Positions 17,606 to 27,113 are shown, numbered from the stretch's first letter. The stretch is DNA of 64,000 nucleotides from CAWIVJ01 sp963839525 (GCA_963839525.1 CAWIVJ010000007.1:62001-126000); one strand, 5' to 3'. Program-made: numbers and translations. The notes: generated from the sequence alone by a model not told the origin.

Positions 17606-19876
17606 TTAGTTTATTTTTTCAATCAAAAATATTTTAAATTCGCTTGGTTGAAGGATTGGGAAAAATAAGGTCTCTGCTTTATCAAAAATTCTCTTTTCCG
17701 CAAAATCAACTCCATCAAACACAAATTCTGATTTTAATTTATAATCACCCGGCAAATTTACGAATTTATTAGAAATAGCTTCTCCTTCTTTCATTTCTGT
17801 ATGATGTTCGTGATTGTCCTCAATGATAATTTTCTCAGTGGGTGCTTGATAATTACCAATGATAAGGAGAGCAGATTTTAAAGTTTCTTTTGATATTAAC
17901 CAGCTTACAAATCCGTCTTCATCCTGTTCAATTATTTGAGCTTCACCTTCTGTTGCCAATTCTTGAGATTTGGCAAGACGGTTTATCGCATCGAATTTAG
18001 CAAAAAATTCATAATTTTTCTCTCTTTTCATAGAAATTTCATTGCCGATAGTCTTTTCAATTCCAGTTTTAGTAAATGATTCATCCCCATCAATGTATAA
18101 AACAGGTCTTTGGGCATATTTTCCGCCGGGTAAAAATTTATATTTAAACCACTTAAACAAGGCTCCGTTTTCACTCAATTGACCGGGGTACTGGTCAAAT
18201 ACCCTAAATTCTCCGTCTTGATTATTATAAGTTTTTAAAATTGACAAATTATCAATTTTAAAGTTTTTTGTATTATAGTTTGATAAATTTTGATTATCCT
18301 CAACTATTTTTTCAGGTGTTTTTTCCGATTGAGCCGGAATATCATTTCCCCAGAGAATATCAAATTTCATATTTTCATGGTACTCTTTCAAAAATACTCC
18401 GCCCAGCATATATTCTGCCAATGAGGCAAAATAAGGTATTTTAACTTTAATAAAGGAATTTAATTCTTCTAAAACTTTTCCTGGAATACGGTAACTAATC
18501 GGTACACCTTTTTTTTCAGAGACTTCATCAATAACATGGTCAACATGGTCAATTCTAAAACCGTCAAAATTATAGTCATGCTGTAGTTTTCCAATATAGT
18601 CAATAAAGAAATCAATCACGGAAGTATTATATTTCCCATTTTCAAGAAATACAAAATAAAAAGGTGTTTGACAATCAAGATTTGCAAAATTCGTAACATC
18701 TTCATCTTTAAAATCGTAATGTTTAAACACTGGAAAACTTCCGCATTCGCTCATCTTGTCGAAAACAGGTACTCCTGCCGAGCACCATGCACCACCGGGA
18801 GCAGTCCATAAACCTTCTTTTATAAGAGCTTGGATAATTTCATGCTGTTTAGTGATTTCTTCTTCGCTAAACTGCTTACCAGACTTTTCTCCTTGAATTT
18901 GAGCAACAATTTCTTTAACTCTTTTTTGAAGTTTTATTTGATTGTCTTTTTTTAGCATGTCATTGGAGCATGTTTTTTTAAGCTCTTTTAATTGCTTTTC
19001 AAATTCATCGTAGATTTTTTGATAAGTCTCGCCTAATTCACCATTTCTTTTTTGCTTATAAATATCCTTGGTTATTTCAACATCTTCCGGATCGTATTTT
19101 CGCTTAAATTCTTTTGCGACCAACTCTATACAGTTATCAATTTTTACAAGGAAAGCTTCAGTGTCAAACCATCTTGCTATATAAGGGTTAGCAAGAACTA
19201 TTTTTGCAAATCTTCCCGTTTGGGGAAGTATGTCATAAATTACCGGATGACCAGCTAATTGGGCAAAGGTAATAAATGTTTGAACCTGTGCTTTTGCATC
19301 AAGTCCTAAAATTTCTTTTAACTGAGAATCTTCTAAATGGGAGCTTACTTCTGTACTTGCAGGCAGGTAAGCACAGCCAAATTCACGTTTATGGAAAGGT
19401 ACAAGATAAATTGTAGTGTCAAAAATATCTCTTTCTAAATTTCCTGTGGGAAGAATCAGAAGTTGGCGAAGCCAATCTATAAATTTACCTGTATCATTGC
19501 TTATATTTCCGTTTCCAAGTGCTGCAAGATTGACAAGTTTAATGTCATGTCCTTCTTTTTTAATCCAGTCAGAGTTTTGAATATCATACCGGAATAGAAC
19601 ACTGGAATTGGAAAACGTAAATTTTTCCCCGTCGAAAACTTCATTATTTAACCATTTAAATTCAAGTCCAAATAAAACTTCAGCCGGAGATAATTCTTCC
19701 AGCACTTTAATGTGAGGATAAGGCAAATATCCATGCTCTTTAAGCAAATTTCTGATGAAAGCTTTTCTTTCGTCTGAAACTTTATCAAATTCATAAATTT
19801 CTTTTAATTTTGAATAAATTTCATTGATTTTAGTGTTTTTTGGTTCTTCTTTCTTCTTAAACAGAAAATTTAACAT
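17606..19876 (-). CDS. GH13-like alpha-amylase family protein, 756 aa
   Basis: The middle of the protein carries alpha-amylase superfamily signatures: a region-II-like GFRIDHVDHV near residue 440 (Arg and nucleophile Asp), a region-III-like FASLAEYM near residue 485 (acid/base Glu) and ILWGNDIP near 509. The C-terminal 150 residues look like the beta domain of such enzymes. The N-terminal 350 residues (MLNFLFKKKEEPKN onward) are unlike standard amylases and include a coiled-coil stretch around 265-330. No signal peptide is seen, so it should act on cytoplasmic glucan. The exact reaction (hydrolase, transferase or phosphorylase) cannot be told from sequence alone. Confidence 0.75.
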   Translation of the reverse strand: MLNFLFKKKEEPKNTKINEIYSKLKEIYEFDKVSDERKAFIRNLLKEHGYLPYPHIKVLEELSPAEVLFGLEFKWLNNEVFDGEKFTFSNSSVLFRYDIQNSDWIKKEGHDIKLVNLAALGNGNISNDTGKFIDWLRQLLILPTGNLERDIFDTTIYLVPFHKREFGCAYLPASTEVSSHLEDSQLKEILGLDAKAQVQTFITFAQLAGHPVIYDILPQTGRFAKIVLANPYIARWFDTEAFLVKIDNCIELVAKEFKRKYDPEDVEITKDIYKQKRNGELGETYQKIYDEFEKQLKELKKTCSNDMLKKDNQIKLQKRVKEIVAQIQGEKSGKQFSEEEITKQHEIIQALIKEGLWTAPGGAWCSAGVPVFDKMSECGSFPVFKHYDFKDEDVTNFANLDCQTPFYFVFLENGKYNTSVIDFFIDYIGKLQHDYNFDGFRIDHVDHVIDEVSEKKGVPISYRIPGKVLEELNSFIKVKIPYFASLAEYMLGGVFLKEYHENMKFDILWGNDIPAQSEKTPEKIVEDNQNLSNYNTKNFKIDNLSILKTYNNQDGEFRVFDQYPGQLSENGALFKWFKYKFLPGGKYAQRPVLYIDGDESFTKTGIEKTIGNEISMKREKNYEFFAKFDAINRLAKSQELATEGEAQIIEQDEDGFVSWLISKETLKSALLIIGNYQAPTEKIIIEDNHEHHTEMKEGEAISNKFVNLPGDYKLKSEFVFDGVDFAEKRIFDKAETLFFPILQPSEFKIFLIEKIN

Positions 19877-19917
19877 TTAACCTCAATTCATGCTTTCAAA
19901 TCTTTTTCTTTTGATTT

Positions 19918-20973
19918 TTAAATATTCATCACTTTAAGTATATCATTTATTTCTGAAGATGTCTTTTTAACTTCTGTTCCGGAGTATTTAATAGCGGAAT
20001 CAGGGTCTTTAAGCCCATTTCCGGTTAAGATACAAACTATTTTTGAACCTGGTTCAAGCAGACCAATATTGTTTGCTTTAATAAGTCCGGCAACAGATGC
20101 TGCGCTTGCCGGTTCTGCCAAAATTCCTTCGCATGACGCGATTAATTTATAGGCCGCTATAATTTCTTCATCACTTACGCATTTAATACATCCTTTGCTT
20201 TCATCTCTTGCTGCTTCAGCTTGCTTCCAGCTTGCAGGATTTCCTATTCTTATAGCTGTTGCTATTGTTTCAGGCTTTAAAATTCTCTCGCCTTTTACTA
20301 TTGCGGCTGAACCAGTTGCTTCAAATCCCATCATTTTAGGCAGCTTGGAGATTTTACCTAATGAATGGTATTCTTTATAACCTTTCCAGTAAGCAGTAAT
20401 GTTTCCGGCGTTTCCTACGGGGATGAAATGGTAATCAGGAACACCTATTGAGTCACAAATTTCAAATGCTCCTGTTTTTTGACCTTCAATACGATAAGGA
20501 TTGACAGAATTTACCAAAGTTACAGAGTATTTTTCTGAAATCTCTCTTACAACTTCCAGTGCTTCGTCAAAATTACCTTTAATCGCAATAATTTCGGCTC
20601 CATACATCATTGCTTGGGAAAGTTTTCCAAGCGCAATGTATCCGTCAGGGATAAGAACAAAAGTCCTCATACCCGCTTTTGCTCCGTAAGCAGCTGCCGA
20701 AGCGGAGGTATTTCCCGTTGAAGCGCAGATTATGGCGTTTGCTCCAGCTTCAGCGGCCTTAGAAACAGCCATTGTCATACCGCGGTCTTTAAAACTTCCT
20801 GTAGGGTTAGAGCCTTCAAATTTTAAGTAAATATCTGCATCCAGTCCGATTTTCTTTGCAAGATTGTCTGCCTTAACCAAAGGAGTGTTTCCTTCATTAA
20901 GCGTAATTATCGGTGTTTTTTCGTTAACCGGCAAGTATTCTTTGTATTTTTTAATTATTCCTTGATAGTTCAT
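19918..20973 (-). CDS. thrC: threonine synthase
   Basis: ThrC makes threonine from O-phosphohomoserine with PLP. The 351-residue protein has the PLP lysine in GSNPTGSFKDRGMTMAV near residue 55, the phosphate-binding Gly-rich loop and ASTGNTSASAAAY near residue 85. It lacks the extra N-terminal domain of the E. coli form and matches the shorter type found in cyanobacteria and Bacillus. I start at 20973, where GGGAGA lies 7 bases upstream; an ATG 15 bases earlier overlaps that Shine-Dalgarno. hom lies just upstream, so the two act in sequence. Confidence 0.96.
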   Translation of the reverse strand: MNYQGIIKKYKEYLPVNEKTPIITLNEGNTPLVKADNLAKKIGLDADIYLKFEGSNPTGSFKDRGMTMAVSKAAEAGANAIICASTGNTSASAAAYGAKAGMRTFVLIPDGYIALGKLSQAMMYGAEIIAIKGNFDEALEVVREISEKYSVTLVNSVNPYRIEGQKTGAFEICDSIGVPDYHFIPVGNAGNITAYWKGYKEYHSLGKISKLPKMMGFEATGSAAIVKGERILKPETIATAIRIGNPASWKQAEAARDESKGCIKCVSDEEIIAAYKLIASCEGILAEPASAASVAGLIKANNIGLLEPGSKIVCILTGNGLKDPDSAIKYSGTEVKKTSSEINDILKVMNI

Positions 20974-20990
20974 TATTTTTTCTCCCATTT

Positions 20991-21014
20991 TTACCCTTCA
21001 CCCTTCACCCTTCA
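20991..21014. repeat. tandem heptamer repeat (GGGTGAA, - strand)
   Basis: Between hom and thrC the - strand reads three tandem heptamers GGGTGAA. Short tandem heptamers in intergenic DNA are a known trait of cyanobacterial genomes. Similar but decayed period-7 runs occur at about 7390-7415 and 48581-48660. Confidence 0.8.
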
Positions 21015-22283
21015 TTCCATTACTCTTATTAAGCTGTTAATTTTATTGGTGCAATCATCATTTTTTAGCATTTTAATAGCATTTTGCATGTTTTTTTCAA
21101 TACAATGTTCGGTTATTATTACAATATTGGCTGTATTGTCAGCTCTTAAACCTTTTTGTAATATACTTGAAACACTGATTTCATTTTGGGCAAAAATACT
21201 GCCCAATGCCGCAATAACTCCAACGTTGTTTTTTGTATTCATGGAAAGGTAATATTTGTTTGAAGTTTGTGAAATATTAATCATTGTTGCTGCTTCACTA
21301 TGATGACAGCGCATCATCGGAAGCGGGTAATCAGTAGTTTTAAGCTCTGTTGCAATGGCTAAAATGTCACCTACAACAGAACTTGCTGTTGGAAACGTTC
21401 CTGCACCCGGACCTGAGAACATAATTTCTCCTACAGGGGTACCCTCTATCATTATTGAGTTTGTCACATAATCAATATGTGCTAAATTTGAAGTTTTTCT
21501 TACAAGCATAGGATGCACCCTTACATCGGCATTACCTGCTTCATCAAGCTGTGCAAGAGCAATAAGTTTAATTTTAAATCCGAATTCATTTGCATATTTC
21601 ATGTCTTCAGCCTTAATTTTACTTATGCCTTCTCTGTAAATATTCTTTAAATTAATTCTTTTATTAAAAGCAATTGTTGAAAGCGTTGCAATTTTATAAG
21701 CGGCATCAAATCCTTCCACATCACCTGTAGGATCAGTTTCAGCGTACCCGAGTTCTTGTGCTTCTTTTAAAACACTTTCATAAGAAGCACCGTCAACATT
21801 CATTTTAGTAAGAATATAATTCGTTGTTCCATTCAATATCGCAGCAATTTTATTAATTTTATTGCCTGTCAGAATTGTTTTGACAGGCATAATAATTGGA
21901 ATTCCTCCTGCAATAGCTGCTTCGTATAACACAACTTTATTATGTTTTTCTGCAAAACTAAATAATTCTTCGCCATGCTTTGCAATAAGTTCTTTATTTG
22001 CTGTTACAATATGTTTTCCATTTTTTATTGCTGTTTTAATTAAATCAAAAGCAGGCTCTACCCCGCCTATGACTTCAACTACAATTTGAATTTCAGAATT
22101 ATTTACAATTTCATAAGGATTATCAGTTAAAATATTTTTGTCCAAATTTTCAATATTTCTTTGCTTTTTAATATTTTTTACAGCAATTTTTATAACTTCA
22201 ATTCTTTCGAAGCTTGATAAAGTTTTTAAAACACCTGTTCCAACCGTTCCCAGACCTATTATTCCTATTTTAATTTTGTCCAT
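21012..22283 (-). CDS. hom: homoserine dehydrogenase
   Basis: This enzyme reduces aspartate semialdehyde to homoserine on the way to threonine and methionine. The 423-residue protein has the Rossmann site GIIGLGTVGTGVLKTL at residues 7-22, TANKELIAKHG near residue 94, the catalytic ILNGTTNYILTKM near 148 with the AETDPTGDVEGFDAAYK block near 176, and an ACT domain at about 345-420 (VGVIAALGSIFAQNEIS) for feedback by threonine. A GAGGG Shine-Dalgarno precedes the ATG. It is not fused to aspartokinase. Confidence 0.97.
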   Translation of the reverse strand: MDKIKIGIIGLGTVGTGVLKTLSSFERIEVIKIAVKNIKKQRNIENLDKNILTDNPYEIVNNSEIQIVVEVIGGVEPAFDLIKTAIKNGKHIVTANKELIAKHGEELFSFAEKHNKVVLYEAAIAGGIPIIMPVKTILTGNKINKIAAILNGTTNYILTKMNVDGASYESVLKEAQELGYAETDPTGDVEGFDAAYKIATLSTIAFNKRINLKNIYREGISKIKAEDMKYANEFGFKIKLIALAQLDEAGNADVRVHPMLVRKTSNLAHIDYVTNSIMIEGTPVGEIMFSGPGAGTFPTASSVVGDILAIATELKTTDYPLPMMRCHHSEAATMINISQTSNKYYLSMNTKNNVGVIAALGSIFAQNEISVSSILQKGLRADNTANIVIITEHCIEKNMQNAIKMLKNDDCTNKINSLIRVME

Positions 22284-22340
22284 AAATCCCTCTTATTGTT
22301 TATATATATATAAAATTAAATCACAAAATTATTTTTTGGG

Positions 22341-22369
22341 TTGAAAAATTTTTATGTAAAAGTTAATAT
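22341..22369 (+). promoter_or_regulatory. sigma-70 promoter of the VKOR-DsbA gene
   Basis: TTGAAA (22341-22346) and TAATAT (22364-22369) are separated by 17 bases, 31 bases before the ATG at 22400. Confidence 0.6.
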
Positions 22370-22399
22370 ATATAAATATTTCATAATTATGGAGGAATA

Positions 22400-23617
22400 A
22401 TGGAAAGAAAACAAGTGGATAGAATTGTACTAAAAAAGATAGTTATATTTTTTCTTTCTTTTATAGGGTTTTTAACTACCATAAAACTTGCAATTATATA
22501 CTATGATGTAAACTTTAACCCATACGCATTGCCAAGTTTTTGTTCGATAAACCAGTTTATTGATTGTGATGGTGTTGCTAAAACTACTCATTCACAATTT
22601 TTTGGTATACCGCTTTCTTATTGGGGGATGTTTTTATATTTATTTATAATTTTTCTTGTTTTTGTAGATAAACTTAAAGATATTAAATTTTTAAAATTTC
22701 TTGAGGTCTTTAAAAATCCTATGGCTTACATTTCTGCTTTAGGATTTATTTCGTTCTTGATTTCAATGATTTTAGCGGGAATAAGTATTTTTGAAATAGA
22801 AAAAATCTGTATTTTATGTATTTGTACTTATTTTTTAAATTTTGTTATAGCAATAATTGCCAATGATTTTAAATTAAACTTTTTTGAAACTTTTAAAACA
22901 AGCTTTGAAGATTTTATAGACGCTTTAAAGGTTAGAAAATATTTAATAAGCTTTCTGGGATTAGCATTTATAGCAGCTTGTTTTCTTTCTTATACAAGCT
23001 TAAGTTATTGTTTTGCGCCCCAGATAAAACAATATAAAGAGTTTAAAAAATATGACAAAATGAAAGAAGATAACCCTTTTAAAATAGCGGGGAATATTTT
23101 AGGGGATAAAAATGCTGATTTGACTGTTTATATTTATACTGATTACCGCTGCCCGCTTTGTAGAACCTATAATGTAATTACCCATAGAGCAGCTCAAGAA
23201 TTAGGCGGATTTAGAATTGCGCACAAGAATTTGCCTCTTGATAGAGAGTGTAACACCAGTATTGACGGTGATTTTCATGACGGCGCGTGCATGCTTTCAA
23301 GATATTCTATTGCCGCAGAAAATCAAGGAAGATTTTGGGAATTAAACTCGGAATTTTTTGAAAAAGACCTTAAGAATGAAAAAGATGTTTTGAAATTGGC
23401 TAAATCTATGGGGTTTGATACCGTCAAATTAAAAAAAGATGCAAATTCATTAGAAACTTACAAGAGATTAAGAAAAGATATTAAAAGTGCATTAGACTTA
23501 AAAATTGAAGGAACACCCACAATCGTTATTAAAGGAAAGATTTATTCAGGAATTAAACCATATTATGAATTAAGAGAAATACTATTGAAGGCCGGGGCGT
23601 TTGAAAGAAAACATTAA
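22400..23617 (+). CDS. VKOR-DsbA-like fusion, disulfide bond formation protein
   Basis: The 405-residue protein fuses a vitamin K epoxide reductase-like membrane domain (about residues 10-215, with five hydrophobic segments) to a DsbA/thioredoxin-like domain (about 225-400). The VKOR part has the loop cysteines in SFCSINQFIDCDG near residue 44 and the quinone-side CILC near residue 137. The thioredoxin-like part has the active site CPLC in YTDYRCPLCRTYN near residue 252 and the cis-Pro in GTPTIVIKG near residue 373. Together they oxidise cell-envelope cysteines and pass electrons to quinone. Such fusions are typical of Cyanobacteria. GGAGGAAT precedes the ATG. Confidence 0.93.
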   Translation: MERKQVDRIVLKKIVIFFLSFIGFLTTIKLAIIYYDVNFNPYALPSFCSINQFIDCDGVAKTTHSQFFGIPLSYWGMFLYLFIIFLVFVDKLKDIKFLKFLEVFKNPMAYISALGFISFLISMILAGISIFEIEKICILCICTYFLNFVIAIIANDFKLNFFETFKTSFEDFIDALKVRKYLISFLGLAFIAACFLSYTSLSYCFAPQIKQYKEFKKYDKMKEDNPFKIAGNILGDKNADLTVYIYTDYRCPLCRTYNVITHRAAQELGGFRIAHKNLPLDRECNTSIDGDFHDGACMLSRYSIAAENQGRFWELNSEFFEKDLKNEKDVLKLAKSMGFDTVKLKKDANSLETYKRLRKDIKSALDLKIEGTPTIVIKGKIYSGIKPYYELREILLKAGAFERKH

Positions 23618-24146
23618 AAAAATTTTATTGCATGCTTGTTGTGGGATTTGTTCGGGACACCCTATTCAGGCTTTACGGGATTTTGGATATGAACCGATTG
23701 TATATTTTTTTAATCCCAATATTTATCCCGAAGATGAATATTTAAAAAGACTTGCGGCTCAAAAGAAAATTTGTGAAGAATTAAATTGTGAAATAATTAT
23801 TGAAGATTACGAACCTAAAATATTTGATGAAGCTGTGACCGGATTTGAAAAAGAACCCGAGCGCGGACTTAGGTGTACAAAGTGTTTTGAATTAAGGCTT
23901 TTGTATGCAGCTAAAAAAGCAAAAGATTTTGGAATTGAAAGTTTTACTACTTCGATTGTTATAAGTCCGCATAAGAATTATAAATTGATTTCCGAAATAG
24001 GAAAGACAATTTCAAGTAAATACGATATAAATTACTTAGATCTTGATTTTAAAAAGAGAGACGGATTTTTAAAATCAAATAAGATTGCTAAAGAATTAAA
24101 TCTATACAGACAAAATTATTGCGGTTGCAAGTATAGTATCGGGTAG
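23601..24146 (+). CDS. queH: epoxyqueuosine reductase QueH
   Basis: QueH carries out the last step of queuosine synthesis in tRNA. The 181-residue protein shows the family cysteines: LLHACCGICSGHP near residue 8, RCTKCFELRL near residue 92, and a C-terminal CGCKYS. Start is a TTG at 23601, inside the end of the VKOR gene (overlap 17 bases), with a GGCCGGGG stretch just upstream. queA, an earlier step of the same pathway, lies at 30624-31694, so the organism makes queuosine using the non-orthologous QueH rather than QueG. Confidence 0.92.
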   Translation: MKENIKKILLHACCGICSGHPIQALRDFGYEPIVYFFNPNIYPEDEYLKRLAAQKKICEELNCEIIIEDYEPKIFDEAVTGFEKEPERGLRCTKCFELRLLYAAKKAKDFGIESFTTSIVISPHKNYKLISEIGKTISSKYDINYLDLDFKKRDGFLKSNKIAKELNLYRQNYCGCKYSIG

Positions 24147-24167
24147 AAAAAGATTTAAGGAGGTTGA

Positions 24168-24359
24168 ATGAATTGCAAAAAAGAAGAGAATAAAATAAAT
24201 TGTTCTTGTACAGCAACTTGCTCTAATAGAGGTCTTTGCTGTGAGTGTGTGAGATATCATAGAGAAAGAAATGAACTTCCCGGCTGTTTTTTCCCTCCAG
24301 CTGCTGAAAAAACTTGGGATAGGTCTATTGGTAATTTTATAAAAAGTTACAGAAGATAA
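24168..24359 (+). CDS. small Cys-rich protein, DUF6485-like
   Basis: The 63-residue product has eight cysteines, in NCKKEE, NCSCTATCSN, GLCCECVRYH and GCFFPPAAEKTWDRS. The pattern matches small iron or zinc binding proteins of the DUF6485 type in anaerobes, as far as I recall. A perfect AAGGAGG stands 5-6 bases before the ATG, and the gene starts 21 bases after queH. Its function is unknown; metal binding is inference from the cysteines. Confidence 0.85.
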   Translation: MNCKKEENKINCSCTATCSNRGLCCECVRYHRERNELPGCFFPPAAEKTWDRSIGNFIKSYRR

Positions 24360-24366
24360 ATAATTA

Positions 24367-25230
24367 TCATTCCAGGTAGGCTTCAAACTGCTTGAATGTT
24401 TCATTTCCTACAAGTTGCTCCAAAGAGGCTCTTTTTGAATAAAAGTCTGAACGGGCTTTCATTTGCATATCCAGAGAGTCTCTATAATAAGCGTCTGTTA
24501 TTAGGATTAATTCTTTTGAACCGTTTTGTGCAAGCTGATAATTTTGATAGCGTTGTTTTGCCATTTTTGTAGTCATATCAAGCAATTTTTTAGCGGTCAT
24601 ATAGTCATAATATCTGTTCATAACATTTTGCTGAAGATCATCAACTTTTTTCACAAGAATAATCATATCGGCATCATTAACTTTAGTATATTTATAGTTA
24701 ATTTCTTTATCATCCTTAGACATAATTCCCAGAACATTACCGGTTATAAAAGAACTGCTTGACAAAATAGGATTGCCGATTCCCGCACCTAAAAGTGTTG
24801 ACATATTGGCAATTGATTTGAGTACTTTTTTTATTGATTTATCGTCAGGTTTATCTTTATCAGGGTTTGAAAGTTTATACAATGCAAATTTTATAATATC
24901 ACTTTTTGTAGCAGCACCTTGCCATAGCATTGACAAATCCCTCATCATATCATCGTATTCAATATCTAATTCTTGAGCGATTTCTCTTGAGATTTTCTTT
25001 ATACTTAAATCTGCATAGGTTAATTTTTCTATTCCTTGAAATGAATTTTCTTCTTTTACAGTATCAGTTTCAAGTGTTTGCTTATTAAATTCGATTTTTT
25101 GTTCAATCTCATCTGAAGCTCCGACACGATAAGCAGGAGGTTTAATTGAGTTTAAGTCTTCGTACTCCATCGCAAAGGATGGCAGATTAATAAGTAAGAG
25201 AGTTAATAATAGTATGATTTTTTTATACAT
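24367..25230 (-). CDS. secreted hypothetical protein, paralogue of the next gene
   Basis: The 287-residue protein begins with a signal peptide (MYKKIILLLTLLLINLPSFA). The mature part is mostly helical; a block LWQGAATKSDIIKFALYKL near residue 108 and a later VDDLQQNVMNRYYDYMTAKK near 205 match the neighbouring upstream gene product (LWKGTVNNNKVIEFALKKL and VEDLQDKIIDAYYNYKSS), so the two are tandem duplicates. The C-terminal helix pair resembles TolC-type helical regions only loosely. The start codon overlaps the stop of the upstream copy, which indicates an operon and coupled translation. Confidence 0.82.
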   Translation of the reverse strand: MYKKIILLLTLLLINLPSFAMEYEDLNSIKPPAYRVGASDEIEQKIEFNKQTLETDTVKEENSFQGIEKLTYADLSIKKISREIAQELDIEYDDMMRDLSMLWQGAATKSDIIKFALYKLSNPDKDKPDDKSIKKVLKSIANMSTLLGAGIGNPILSSSSFITGNVLGIMSKDDKEINYKYTKVNDADMIILVKKVDDLQQNVMNRYYDYMTAKKLLDMTTKMAKQRYQNYQLAQNGSKELILITDAYYRDSLDMQMKARSDFYSKRASLEQLVGNETFKQFEAYLE

Positions 25231-26051
25231 TATTTTTTTCCCCTTTTGTTTTTGAATAAAGCCGAATTAAAATTGTATTGATACAAATTTAAGTTAGCCA
25301 TAGTTTTTTTGCCCGCCAACCGTTGTAATTCAAGATGATATTTTTTTGCATTTTGCATATAGTAGTACTCTTGCATAACTATACTGTCATAAAGCGAAGA
25401 AGAAATTGATATATCAAGAATATCGCCTTTATCCAAAGCTTTTGAATAATTTTTATGATAAAGTAAGAGTCTTTGACGGGATTCTTTAATTTGGTTTAAA
25501 GAGCTCTTATAGTTATAATACGCATCAATAATTTTATCCTGCAAATCTTCTACCAGACCGGTAAGTTCAATTAATTCCGTATCCGTAAGAGGAATTTCCT
25601 GCGGAGTGGTTTTTTTGTTTAAAAGAGTCTGGGCTAACCTGCCAAGGGCAAAAGAGCCCGTTTGTATTGACGGGTGTGATCCCATAAAAGAAGGAACAAA
25701 AGAACTTCCGCTGATAATGGCATTAAGTGTTTTAGCCATTAAGGAAGAATGGATTCTTCTTTGGCTTTCAGGAGTCGCCAGTTTTTTTAGGGCAAATTCT
25801 ATAACTTTATTGTTATTTACGGTACCTTTCCAAAGATTTTCGATGTCTTCCAAATCTTTTTGTTTTTGTAATTCTATTAATTCGTCAAGAATCTGACTTT
25901 CAGAAATTAACAAAGACCCTTTAATTACTTTGGGAGTTTTGCTTTCTTCGATTTGCTTTTTGGGCATTTTTTCAAGCTTAACTTCATCAAGAGCAAATGC
26001 ACTTGATGTAAATAACGAAAATGTTAATATCCCCAATAAAATCCTTTTCAT
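25230..26051 (-). CDS. secreted hypothetical protein, paralogue of 24367-25230
   Basis: With the ATG at 26051 the product is 273 residues and begins with a good signal peptide, MKRILLGILTFSLFTSSAFA. A start 36 bases upstream would bury that signal. It shares with its downstream neighbour the LWxG..(I)xFALxKL block, a Gly/Ser-rich middle (FVPSFMGSHPSIQTGSFALG) and a helical C-terminus rich in Tyr, Gln and Lys. No membrane anchor is present after the signal. Function unknown; a periplasmic pair is likely. Confidence 0.82.
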   Translation of the reverse strand: MKRILLGILTFSLFTSSAFALDEVKLEKMPKKQIEESKTPKVIKGSLLISESQILDELIELQKQKDLEDIENLWKGTVNNNKVIEFALKKLATPESQRRIHSSLMAKTLNAIISGSSFVPSFMGSHPSIQTGSFALGRLAQTLLNKKTTPQEIPLTDTELIELTGLVEDLQDKIIDAYYNYKSSLNQIKESRQRLLLYHKNYSKALDKGDILDISISSSLYDSIVMQEYYYMQNAKKYHLELQRLAGKKTMANLNLYQYNFNSALFKNKRGKK

Positions 26052-26234
26052 AACAAGTTTATAGCATAGATTAATACAATTGTCCAAAACATTTTTAGGC
26101 TAATTTTTTTAAATTTTGAAGCTGAAAAACTTACAAAAATCTTAACCCAATGGACTATAAGAATTTAAATCCTATGGTTATTACTTAAGAACAAAAAAAA
26201 ATCTACAATCTTATTGAGACAAGGGAGTAGAATT

Positions 26235-27008
26235 TTGGCAATTAAAGTAAAACAGGATAACAAAAACCTTACGGATTTTTTAATAAAACCGAAGTTGGAT
26301 AAACCTTCATTGGCTTACCAGCTTTATGTAAAGGCAGACGCTTTAAGATTGGCAAATCTTAATAAAGAAGCTATAGAAAAGTATTTAAACTCAATCTTAA
26401 TTGATAGGAAAAATATTGATTCTTATTACGGATTGGGGATGTGTTACAAGAATTTAAATAAAATTGATAAAGCAATAGCGGTTTTTGAAAAAGCAAAAAA
26501 GCTTATGCAAATGGATTTCAGAATCTACTATGAGTTGGGTGTCTGTTACCTCTTAATAGGTAATGTTTGTCCGGCAATGAAAAATTTAGTTAATTCTTTA
26601 AAGCTTAATCCAAAAAATATTAATGCTCAAATTCAGCTTGCCATTGCCCATGAAATAATGGAAGAAAATGATATGGCGTTAATGATTTATCAAAAAATAA
26701 TTGAAACTTCACCGGGTTATATAAAAGCTTATAACCAGAAAGCTTCCCTTTTAATGAATATGGAAGAATATTTTGAGGCAAGCACTGTTTTAAATAAAAT
26801 ACTAAAAATTAATCCGGAATATTATCGTGCGTATTTAGGGATAGGTATTTGTTTTGACAAAATGGGCAAAATAACAAATGCAGTAAGATATTACAAAAAA
26901 TTTCTAAAGAAAAAGCCGAATTCGCATCATTCAGACTTTATAAAAACAAGGTTAAAAGAGTTAAAAGCAGTTAATCCAGAGTTTAAAAATAATTTATCAT
27001 TGGTTTAA
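26235..27008 (+). CDS. TPR-repeat protein
   Basis: About six tetratricopeptide repeats (YGLGMCYKNLNKIDKAIAVF, YELGVCYLLIGNVCPAM, LGIGICFDKMGKITNAVRYY) span residues 25-235 of the 257-residue protein. The start is a TTG at 26235 with GGGAG 8-9 bases upstream; another TTG 21 bases earlier lies before that site. No signal peptide or catalytic domain is seen, so it is a cytoplasmic adaptor. It sits between the secreted pair and the prepilin-like gene and could serve either, which is inference. Confidence 0.85.
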   Translation: MAIKVKQDNKNLTDFLIKPKLDKPSLAYQLYVKADALRLANLNKEAIEKYLNSILIDRKNIDSYYGLGMCYKNLNKIDKAIAVFEKAKKLMQMDFRIYYELGVCYLLIGNVCPAMKNLVNSLKLNPKNINAQIQLAIAHEIMEENDMALMIYQKIIETSPGYIKAYNQKASLLMNMEEYFEASTVLNKILKINPEYYRAYLGIGICFDKMGKITNAVRYYKKFLKKKPNSHHSDFIKTRLKELKAVNPEFKNNLSLV

Positions 27009-27084
27009 TTTAGCTCTTATCTTTTTTGTTAAGTCTAACCTTTTGTTCACTGGTTTTATTTGTTTTTATTATTTACCGTTTTGC

Positions 27085-27113
27085 TTGACAATATCTTATT
27101 AAACAGGTAAAAT
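27085..27113 (+). promoter_or_regulatory. strong sigma-70 promoter of the prepilin-like gene
   Basis: A perfect TTGACA (27085-27090), a 17-base spacer and TAAAAT (27108-27113) lie 28 bases before the ATG at 27142. It is one of the best promoters in the window, which suggests strong expression. Confidence 0.85.

Noticed and set aside
22400..23617. VKOR-DsbA fusion as a new system
   Set aside because: This fusion is already well described in Cyanobacteria and several other phyla.
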